Shown piece by piece: positions 1 to 5,002 of a DNA stretch of 7,769 bases. The translations under genes and the position numbers were made by a program. Source of the DNA: Thermodesulfobacteriota bacterium. Its GTDB lineage: Bacteria > Desulfobacterota > Syntrophobacteria > BM002. The notes below the pieces were generated by a model. That model was not told the origin of the DNA, searched no databases, and was given only the letters and a program-made list of their open reading frames with translations. The stretch is from assembly GCA_947259475.1 (NCBI GenBank), contig CAMYLW010000288.1, positions 1 through 7,769 of the forward strand, read 5' to 3'. Position 1 is the first letter of the stretch. Each line of letters starts with the position of its first letter.

Positions 1-470
1 TGCAAGGTCAAGGAACTTCCATAGGTACGGTGCTCCTCGCTGGTCTGCGCTAAGCCGAGCGAACCATAGCTGTTGATCAGCCTTTCGCCAAGAGCCCCTG
101 CCAGTCGTCTAAAGAAAGAAAGACCATTGATTGGATCTTTTTCTAAGATCTTCTGGAAATCCTCTCTCTCTATCTTGAGCAGCTTTGTGGGTTGTACACA
201 CTCTGCAGAGGCGGAGTAAATATCACGACCGACCAGGCTCGACCAGCCGAAAGCCTCGCCTGGGCGACTGACTGTGTGAACCACCTGCCCAGTATCTCGC
301 GTGCCCAGCCTAACGCGTCCTTTTAGTAAGATATAGAAATGGTTGGCCTGATCCCCTTCACTAAAGAGAACTTCTCCTTCTTCAAAAGATTGTTTTACTG
401 TGAGGTCATATGTTTCTTTGACGAAATCCTTATCCATTCCTCGAAATAGATCTGTCTGTTGGATAAACAT
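1..470 (-). CDS. Cyclic-nucleotide-binding-type (Crp/cNMP fold) protein, 3' end cut by the window edge
   Basis: The first 156 codons are visible and the frame is open to the left edge, so the C-terminus is missing. The start is the ATG at 468-470, preceded by a strong G-rich ribosome binding site (AGAGGGGGG, about 3 bases away). Residues ~5-130 read as a cNMP-binding beta-roll: the N-terminal LFRGM helix, FEEGEVLFSEGD (29-40), FYILLKGRVRL (45-55), PGEAFGW (70-76) and a closing helix with EREDFQKIL. The phosphate-binding cassette is atypical. The usual FGE is FGW (74-76), and the position of the ligand-binding Arg appears to be Tyr85 in YSASAE, so canonical cAMP binding is doubtful. After the roll comes a helix (RRLAGALGERL, 121-131) and then a polar tail. 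No helix-turn-helix is seen before the cut, so I cannot tell a single-domain sensor from a Crp/Fnr regulator. A MITE-like element lies 112 bp upstream. Confidence 0.88.
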   Translation of the reverse strand, partial: MFIQQTDLFRGMDKDFVKETYDLTVKQSFEEGEVLFSEGDQANHFYILLKGRVRLGTRDTGQVVHTVSRPGEAFGWSSLVGRDIYSASAECVQPTKLLKIEREDFQKILEKDPINGLSFFRRLAGALGERLINSYGSLGLAQTSEEHRTYGSSLTL

Positions 471-515
471 GATCCCCCCTCTCTGTCCTCAAGTCAAAGC
501 CGGACATTCCCCAAG

Positions 516-536
516 AGCAAAAATTTGCTGAGTCAA
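516..536 (-). promoter_or_regulatory. Palindrome beside a TTGACT box upstream of the cNMP gene (candidate operator/-35)
   Basis: The sequence AGCAAAAATTTGCT (516-529) is an inverted repeat with 6-bp perfect arms (AGCAAA/TTTGCT) and a 2-bp centre. On the minus strand it immediately follows TTGACT (531-536 read in reverse), a good -35 match, about 60 bases upstream of the ATG at 470. At the 17-bp spacing the -10 hexamer would be TGGGGA, which is poor. The promoter call is therefore weak and may require an activator; the palindrome is certain but its role is inferred. Confidence 0.25.
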
Positions 537-581
537 CTGTTACGTCTCAAAAAATCTTTCCCACCTCAACAGACCGGGCTC

Positions 582-776
582 GCCCGGATTATTCATGAAT
601 CGCAATGGATTCATAAACAATCCGCCCTCCGGGCTTCGACTCCGACCATTTAAGGTCTCCGCTCAGGGCTAGCCTTGAGCAAGGTGTAAAACACCGTGTC
701 GAAACCTGCATGAAAGCAAACAACTTTCTTGCAGGTGTTGATTCACTAATCCTCAGGATTCGTGAATAATGCAGGC
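582..776. mobile_element. MITE-like element A, 195 bp with 20-bp imperfect terminal inverted repeats
   Basis: The left end, GCCCGGATTATTCATGAATC (582-601), matches the reverse complement of the right end (757-776) at 17 of 20 positions. The left terminus contains the perfect 10-bp palindrome ATTCATGAAT (591-600). The right end is followed by TA, as would fit a TA target duplication; the left flank is TC, so the duplication is not intact. The interior has no coding capacity. It is packed with small hairpins: GCCC-TCC-GGGC (624-634), GACC-ATTTAA-GGTC, GGTGT-AAA-ACACC (683-695) and a long stem at 705-735. The terminus differs by only two bases in 19 from that of the element at 3384-3555, although the interiors differ. 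This implies mobilisation by a shared transposase. It lies upstream of the minus-strand cNMP gene. Confidence 0.6.
705..735. repeat. Strong hairpin inside element A
   Basis: CCTGCATGAAAG (705-716) and CTTTCTTGCAGG (724-735) form a 12-bp stem with one mismatch around the 7-base loop CAAACAA. No T-run follows on either strand, so it is not a typical Rho-independent terminator. It may be a structural part of the element or of a transcript crossing it. Confidence 0.65.
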
Positions 777-1210
777 TAGAAAAATTGTAACCTCCTTGGC
801 AGCCTCTTTCTAGGCCATCAAGTTTGGTCGTACGGTGGTGGTAGCGTACCCAGTGCCAAAAACTAAAGGGAGAAATCAGTGAAGGAAGATGTATTTCTCA
901 GGATTCCGAGGTGATCAGGGGCGGCATGAAGCACGGGGAGTAGAGGGTGGTGGTGAGGCTACTTTACCTGAGGCTTAAGCAAACATTCCAGCTCCAAGTG
1001 TCTGATAACTTGAGCTTCCAACAGATCAGATGGTGCTCTGTTGGAAGCGCTATGGGCCCATTTTGTATAACATTTGCGAATCTCCAACAAGCTGGCGGTG
1101 GCCAAAAAAGACAGTCTAATATTAGCTTAAGACCGATCCAGTGACAGTGTCAACATAAAACTACTCTTGTGATAGGATTACTTTTCACTGTGACCACCAG
1201 CGGGTTATGA
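777..1210. other. Intergenic stretch with no recognisable gene
   Basis: There is no open frame here with coding character in either direction. The longest, 65 codons from 947 on the plus strand, has no recognisable domain and no convincing ribosome binding site. The only clear structures are the inverted repeat at 1014-1048, a weaker one just before it (AGCTCCAAGT/ACTTGAGCT, about 990-1016), and an 8-of-9 inverted pair (1141-1149 with 1186-1194) beyond the 3' end of the methyltransferase gene. The stretch could be a decayed gene or hold an unrecognised RNA; nothing decides between these. Confidence 0.4.
1014..1048. repeat. Perfect 12-bp inverted repeat with 11-base spacer
   Basis: GCTTCCAACAGA (1014-1025) is the exact reverse complement of TCTGTTGGAAGC (1037-1048), separated by 11 bases. 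There is no T-tract immediately beyond either arm, so a standard terminator is unlikely. It could be the core of a structured RNA, a protein-binding palindrome or the relic of a mobile element. It sits between the methyltransferase 3' end and element A, more than 150 bp from any gene. Confidence 0.6.
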
Positions 1211-1828
1211 TCACTCAATCCGCACAGCCAGCGTTAGTCCGTCTTTTTCTGGTGAATGGTTGGGCAGAAGGGAGTACAAATGCACGCAGCGCCAATGCGT
1301 GTCGGCGAAAATTGTTTGGTTGAACTCACTGGCTCCCAAGAAGGCAACGTTGTCTACAACTAGAAGACCGCCCAGTCTGAGCAGTGAATGGCACCCCGAT
1401 AGAGCTTTCTGGTAATCTTCCTTTTCAATATCCATGAAGATAAGATCATATGGACCCTCTAGTGTCTCCAAAACTTCCGAAACCTCCCCCACCCTGACCT
1501 CAGTCCGATCCGCAAACCCAGCCCTGGAAATGTTTTCTCTGGCTCTGGCTGCCATGGCCTCATCACGTTCAATGGTAGTCAGTATTCCCCCCGAGTTACT
1601 GATTCCTCGAGCCAGGTAGATGGCCGAATATCCTGTGGCCGTTCCCAGCTCCAGAATAGCCTTGCAATTCATGGCTTTAGCAAGGATGTATAGGAACTCA
1701 CCCACTACAGGACCAATTATGGGAATGTGCTCCTGTTGCGCCTCCTGTTCGAGTTCGATAAGCAATTCGTCTCTGGGTGGGATGAAGCCTCGAAAGTATG
1801 TTTCTGCATCCGGTATCATGTCGGGCAT
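1211..1828 (-). CDS. SAM-dependent O-methyltransferase (COMT/YrrM-TrmR type)
   Basis: This 205-residue protein is the usual length for cation-dependent O-methyltransferases (family 3, PF01596-like). The SAM-binding motif I is ELGTATGYS (60-68), and the acidic end of strand 2 is TTIERD (84-89). The metal and substrate site shows FMDIEKEDY (131-139, Asp133) and VVDN (157-160, Asp159 and Asn160), which correspond to the Mg-binding Asp, Asp and Asn of the family. The protein should transfer a methyl group from SAM to a hydroxyl in the cytoplasm. The substrate cannot be read from sequence: small catechol-like molecules and the 5-hydroxyuridine of tRNA (TrmR) are both known in this family. The ATG at 1826-1828 has GAGGTGA six bases upstream, which favours it over the internal ATG at 1817-1819. 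It stands alone, with repeat-filled gaps on both sides, so its neighbours give no functional clue. Confidence 0.9.
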   Translation of the reverse strand: MPDMIPDAETYFRGFIPPRDELLIELEQEAQQEHIPIIGPVVGEFLYILAKAMNCKAILELGTATGYSAIYLARGISNSGGILTTIERDEAMAARARENISRAGFADRTEVRVGEVSEVLETLEGPYDLIFMDIEKEDYQKALSGCHSLLRLGGLLVVDNVAFLGASEFNQTIFADTHWRCVHLYSLLPNHSPEKDGLTLAVRIE

Positions 1829-1912
1829 TACCGTTCACCTCGTTGCTTTGGACTCTGAAAACATCCAGCTCAGATTTTGGATACGATTAGTTACTTTGCT
1901 CCTCATTATGAC

Positions 1913-1929
1913 GGCCTGAGGAGGCCTGA
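1913..1929. repeat. Direct heptamer repeat GGCCTGA with 10-bp period
   Basis: GGCCTGA occurs at 1913-1919 and again at 1923-1929, one helical turn apart, about 85-100 bp upstream of the methyltransferase start. Next to it on the minus strand is CATAAT (1905-1910), a fair -10 match with only a weak -35. The spacing would suit an activator or repressor site, but this is inference from two short repeats. Confidence 0.3.
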
Positions 1930-1938
1930 TTAAAGAAT

Positions 1939-2156
1939 CACCACAGAGGCACAGGTCTGATTTAAATCCGAAATCCGAATATCGAAATCCGAAACAAATT
2001 CGAATTACCAAAATCCAAATGACCGAAACACCAGACAAGTCTTTTCGAGCAGTTACGTTTTGAACATTTGAGAATTCGGATTTTGTATTTGTTTCGTGCT
2101 TCGGGTTTCGTATTTCGAATTTGAGTGCTAAGCACTCCTCCGTGTCTCCGTGGTTA
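1939..2156. repeat. Fold-back repeat element with imperfect terminal and internal inverted repeats
   Basis: The outer ends CCACAGAGGCAC (1941-1952) and GTGTCTCCGTGG (2142-2153) are inverted repeats, 10 of 12 matching. Inside them, 1964-1999 and 2087-2122 form a second inverted pair with 28 of 36 matches, built from repeats of the ATCCGAA/ATTCGAA type. A short perfect hairpin, GAGTGC-TAA-GCACTC, sits at 2123-2137. A shorter sequence of the same flavour (GGATTTCGGATTC) recurs near 2220, outside the element. From memory, repeats ending in CCACGGAGNCAC-like sequence with ATCCGAAATCC interiors are common in Desulfobacterota genomes; I cannot verify this here. There is no coding capacity. The element fills most of the gap between the aminopeptidase 3' end and the methyltransferase promoter. 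Confidence 0.6.
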
Positions 2157-2274
2157 GTAAAAATATATATTGAACACTGTTATCTGCAGTACGTGGAGCC
2201 AAAGGAATAGGCGTTTATCGGATTTCGGATTCTTGGTGGTTGGTAATCTTACTAACGGGCAGACAGGACAATGG

Positions 2275-3153
2275 CTATAAATCGAACGGCGTCAAGCTTT
2301 CGTAACCATTGTCGGTAACAAGTACAGTTTGCTCAAACTGGGCAGAAAGCGATCCGTCTTTCGTTACCGCCGTCCAGTTGTCAGCCAAAATGCGGAGTTC
2401 CTTGCTTCCCAGATTAACCATGGGCTCAATAGTGAAGACCATCCCAGGAACCAAGCGAATACCTTCCCCCTTTCTGCCGAAATGTGGCACCTGCGGGGGT
2501 TCATGAAAAGTAAAACCTATTCCATGACCGGTAAATTCCTCCACCACCGAACAACCTTCCCCTTCTGCATATTTTTGAATGGCCCAGCCAATATCCCCTA
2601 CAGTATTTCCAGGTCCCACTATGGCCAAAGCCACTTTGAGACTCTCACGGGCCACCTTAACTATTTTCCTGGCCTCTGGACTGGGGCTGCCCACAAAAAA
2701 GGTCTTATTGACATCGGCATAGTATCCGTCCAGGATGGAAGTCACATCCACATTTGCTATGTCTCCGTCCTGTAAAATTCTTTCTCCCGGGATTCCATGA
2801 CAAATTTCTTCATTTACGGAAACACAAACAGATTTGGGAAAGCCCCTATAGTTCAGCGGTGCGGGGATAGCACCATTTTTAATGGTAAATTCATGTACGA
2901 GGGTGTTGATCTCATCAGTTGTGATGCCTGGTTTGATCTGTGTTTCCACCAAATCAAGGGTTTTAAGGACTAATCGACCAGCCCGTCTTATCTTTTGAAT
3001 TTCTCCTTTTTCTTTGAGCCTAATGTTGTATTTCTGGGCGTATATTTTTTTGACGCTTTGATGCTGGATTTTACTCTTCCCCGAGCAACATTTCTTGTAT
3101 TTCAGCCCACTTCCACAAGGGCAAGGGTCGTTTCTTCCCATTTTCTTCGGCAT
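2275..3153 (-). CDS. map: Methionine aminopeptidase type I with N-terminal SEC-C zinc motif
   Basis: This cytoplasmic metallopeptidase removes the initiator methionine from nascent proteins. All five metal ligands of the pita-bread fold can be placed: Asp136 and Asp147 ([19 protein letters not shown]), His210 (GHGIG), Glu243 (TIEPM) and Glu274 (QFEQT). The substrate-site histidines are His119 (CHGIPGE) and His217. The N-terminus carries a SEC-C motif, [16 protein letters not shown] (8-23), with Cys11, Cys13, Cys22 and Cys23. This motif binds zinc and in SecA contacts the ribosome or SecB, so it probably helps place the enzyme on ribosomes. The 292-residue length equals a ~250-residue core plus this extension. 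The start ATG has AGAGGA about six bases upstream. The gene is monocistronic here and divergent from the FHA gene. No convincing terminator follows the stop codon. Confidence 0.97.
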   Translation of the reverse strand: MPKKMGRNDPCPCGSGLKYKKCCSGKSKIQHQSVKKIYAQKYNIRLKEKGEIQKIRRAGRLVLKTLDLVETQIKPGITTDEINTLVHEFTIKNGAIPAPLNYRGFPKSVCVSVNEEICHGIPGERILQDGDIANVDVTSILDGYYADVNKTFFVGSPSPEARKIVKVARESLKVALAIVGPGNTVGDIGWAIQKYAEGEGCSVVEEFTGHGIGFTFHEPPQVPHFGRKGEGIRLVPGMVFTIEPMVNLGSKELRILADNWTAVTKDGSLSAQFEQTVLVTDNGYESLTPFDL

Positions 3154-3223
3154 AGATTCCTCTGTGGAGCTCCAGCTACCGTCTCGTAACCCAATTCGCC
3201 ATATCAGTCCAAAGGCCGTGGCA

Positions 3224-3253
3224 AATATAACATGAATTATTCTGATTCTACAA
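3224..3253 (-). promoter_or_regulatory. Candidate promoter of map with extended -10
   Basis: On the minus strand the -10 box is TATATT (3224-3229, five of six consensus), preceded by TGT (3230-3232), which gives an extended -10 (TGnTATATT). An 18-bp spacer leads to TTGTAG (3248-3253), a weak -35. Transcription would begin near 3217 and leave a leader of about 65 bases before the map start codon. Confidence 0.4.
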
Positions 3254-3291
3254 AGACCTAACGAGTTTCCATCCGGAAATTATACAAATGG

Positions 3292-3374
3292 ATGTCATTC
3301 TGAGGAGTGCGACGACGAAGAATCTCATGTCCATCCGGTTCGCAGGAGATTCTTCGCTTTGTGCAGAATGACAT
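3292..3374. repeat. Short inverted-repeat element of the TGTCATTCTGAG type
   Basis: The left arm begins ATGTCATTCTG (3292-3302) and ends CGAAGAATCT (3316-3325). The right arm (3347-3374) is AGATTCTTCG followed by CAGAATGACAT at its outer end. The matching blocks are 11 bp at the outside and 10 bp inside, with unmatched bases between them and a 21-base centre. It would fold into a long hairpin. From memory, TGTCATTCTGAG...AGAATGACA repeats are scattered through many unrelated bacterial genomes and metagenomes. It lies upstream of map and 9 bp from element B. Confidence 0.65.
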
Positions 3375-3383
3375 TTACCCCTG

Positions 3384-3555
3384 GCCCGGATATTTCATGA
3401 ATAACTTGCTGCGACCATGGGTATGGCCGTCCTTCCTGGCGTCCTCGGGTGTCGGCCCCTGCGACGTACCGTTCAGGTACGCCTCGGAACCAAGCCCGCG
3501 GTACCGTGGGACGAGTTGCTAGGTCTCGCTACAGCAATTCATGAAATATCCGGGC
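3384..3555. mobile_element. MITE-like element B, complete, 172 bp with perfect 19-bp terminal inverted repeats
   Basis: The left end GCCCGGATATTTCATGAAT (3384-3402) is the exact reverse complement of 3537-3555. The inverted match continues imperfectly inward: TTGCTGCGACC at 3405-3415 corresponds to GGTCTCGCTACAGCAA at 3522-3537, with a short insertion. The interior is clearly more GC-rich than the flanks and contains a central hairpin, CGTACC-GTTCA-GGTACG (3465-3481). There is no coding capacity. The right end is followed by TA and the left is preceded by TG, so a TA target duplication is possible but not intact. A second copy, 94 of 97 bases identical without gaps, begins at 7673. The element ends about 38 bp before the sigma-54-like promoter of the FHA gene. 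Confidence 0.75.
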
Positions 3556-3592
3556 TAAATCTTATCGCCATCCTCATTGACTTCCGCAAAAT

Positions 3593-3609
3593 TTGGCAAG
3601 AAATATGCA
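3593..3609 (+). promoter_or_regulatory. Candidate sigma-54 (-24/-12) promoter of the FHA gene
   Basis: TTGGCAAGAAATATGCA fits the sigma-54 consensus TTGGCACGnnnnTTGCA. The invariant GG (3595-3596) and GC (3607-3608) are separated by exactly 10 bases, and the flanking TT, CA, G, T and A also match. Transcription would start near 3620, about 100 bases before the ATG at 3721. If it is real, the FHA gene and the diguanylate cyclase behind it need an enhancer-binding activator. An overlapping sigma-70 reading (TTGACT at 3577-3582 with AAATAT at 3601-3606) is weaker. Confidence 0.45.
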
Positions 3610-3720
3610 TAAGGTCTTTAAACCTGAAAGAAAACAGAAGTCTGGCATTCGGTACAGAGTGGATGGCCGCTTGCAGCAGGCACAGCCATATCTTCGCAGC
3701 AGCCGTATAGGACCGTGTAC

Positions 3721-4938
3721 ATGAAGCAGTGTTACCTGGCCTTTGAAATAGGATCCATGCAGAAGACCATCTATCCGTTGTTGGGACCAACCAGCATTGG
3801 CCGGGCTGCGGACAATACTATCACCCTGCCAGATCCCATGACTTCGCGCAATCATGCCAGACTAGTCATCGCCGATGGGAAATGGGTGGTGGAAGATTTG
3901 GGAAGCGCCAATGGTATCATTTTCGGCGGGCAACGTGTAGAAAGAGTGGCTCTCAGCTCAGGAGATATCTTCGAAATCGGGGGAGTCAGTTTTCGCTACG
4001 TAGAGAAGGAAATCTCGGGAAAAAGTGATCAACTGTTTGAGACCGTACAAATCCTGGCAACCGCAGGCGACGACTTGAATTTCCATGTTGCTGAAGAGAA
4101 AAAGGAAGAAGCAGCAGAGCAGAGCATACCCTGGTCTGAACGACTTCAGGAAGCAGTTGCCGCAATTCCTTTTTTCTCACCTTTGGATGGCGATGAGAGG
4201 AAAAAGCTGGCCGATGCTGCGACCCTCCACGTATTCAATGCTGGGGAGGTGATCATTCGTGAAGAAGATCAGGGACGCTCGATCTACGTTATATTGGACG
4301 GTAAGCTTCGGGTGTTCACGAGAGATCATCACGGTGAAGAACTGGAGCTTGCTGTCTTAGGGGCAAGCCAGTTTTTTGGTGAAATGTCCTTCTTGACCGG
4401 CAAGCCGCGATCGGGTTCGGTGGCGGCCGTGGATACAAGTGTCATAGTCGAACTCAGTTACACCAGCATGAGAAAGGTGGTCAAGGAACATCCCACCGTC
4501 AAGAAGGTATTGGTGGAGTACTACCAAGAGCGGTCGGGAAATACCGCCAAGCAACGTGCCGAAAAGGGAGTGGACAAAGGGAAGCGTGACTCTCGCCAGA
4601 AAGACCGAGTATCAGTGAAGCTCGTGGTCTTACCCCAAACTACACCCACAGGCGAAGCAAAAGCAAGTTCCTGGCAAGGTGTTTCTGTGGACGTTGCCGA
4701 GTCAGGTATTGTGGTCAGAGTGTCTGGAGCATCGCCGAAGACATTCCTAGTCCAGGGTGAAGTCAGGTTGGAAATTGATCTTTCGGAACCCTGGGGAGAG
4801 ATTCGCACTCTGGGAACCATCCGCCGAGTCAAGTCTGCCCTAACGGAAGGGGACATGACGATGGTGGGGATAGAGTATGCTGGCATGGCGGAAGCGGATG
4901 CAAAAAAACTCAAAGACTACTTATCTGGCGGTGACTAG
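3721..4938 (+). CDS. FHA - cNMP-binding - PilZ three-domain signalling protein
   Basis: This is a 405-residue soluble protein without a signal peptide or membrane segment. Residues ~3-95 form an FHA domain, a phosphothreonine reader, with GR (27-28), SRNH (42-45) and LGSANGI (60-66). A linker rich in Glu and Lys follows. Residues ~145-265 form a cNMP-binding domain with NAGEVIIREEDQG (173-185), FGE (219-221) and PRSGSVAA (229-236); the Glu and Arg of the phosphate cassette are present, unlike in the partial gene at the left edge. A basic linker leads to a PilZ-like domain (~290-402) with RQKDR (292-296, the RxxxR motif) and DVAESG (324-329), where the usual Ser of [D/N]xSxxG is Ala. I chose the ATG at 3721 because AGGA lies eight bases upstream; a GTG at 3715 is in frame but only two bases from it. 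It probably heads a two-gene unit with the diguanylate cyclase. The exact output is unknown. Confidence 0.9.
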   Translation: MKQCYLAFEIGSMQKTIYPLLGPTSIGRAADNTITLPDPMTSRNHARLVIADGKWVVEDLGSANGIIFGGQRVERVALSSGDIFEIGGVSFRYVEKEISGKSDQLFETVQILATAGDDLNFHVAEEKKEEAAEQSIPWSERLQEAVAAIPFFSPLDGDERKKLADAATLHVFNAGEVIIREEDQGRSIYVILDGKLRVFTRDHHGEELELAVLGASQFFGEMSFLTGKPRSGSVAAVDTSVIVELSYTSMRKVVKEHPTVKKVLVEYYQERSGNTAKQRAEKGVDKGKRDSRQKDRVSVKLVVLPQTTPTGEAKASSWQGVSVDVAESGIVVRVSGASPKTFLVQGEVRLEIDLSEPWGEIRTLGTIRRVKSALTEGDMTMVGIEYAGMAEADAKKLKDYLSGGD

Positions 4939-4988
4939 CTCGAATGGTTCCTAGATTGCCGTTGGACTGAAACTAAAAATACCCTTGA

Positions 4989-4996
4989 GAGGGGGA
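4989..4996 (+). promoter_or_regulatory. Ribosome binding site that places the TTG start of the diguanylate cyclase
   Basis: AGAGGGGG lies six bases before the TTG at 5003, an ideal spacing. The earlier in-frame TTG at 4985 overlaps this site and has no purine-rich sequence in front of it, so initiation at 5003 is favoured. Confidence 0.6.
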
Positions 4997-5002
4997 TATC
5001 TT

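Noticed and set aside
471..515. Sigma-54-like GG-N10-GC spacing upstream of the cNMP gene on the minus strand
   Set aside because: Only the invariant GG and GC and the preceding TT fit; the CA and TT positions of the consensus are missing.
459..653. 64-codon plus-strand open frame
   Set aside because: It overlaps the start of the cNMP gene and runs into MITE-like element A; the composition is Ser/Pro/Gln-rich with no domain and no ribosome binding site.
947..1144. 65-codon plus-strand open frame
   Set aside because: It runs through the perfect inverted repeat at 1014-1048 and has no recognisable motif or convincing ribosome binding site.
1835..2038. 67-codon minus-strand open frame
   Set aside because: Much of it is translated from the left arm of the fold-back repeat, giving a Phe/Ile/Arg-rich low-complexity peptide. 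It also overlaps the methyltransferase leader and ribosome binding site.
2329..2775. 148-codon plus-strand open frame
   Set aside because: It lies wholly antisense to map, whose catalytic residues are all intact in the other frame.
3307..3710. Overlapping open frames of 71 and 97 codons
   Set aside because: They consist largely of repeat-element sequence (3292-3374 and 3384-3555) read as protein, with no coding character.
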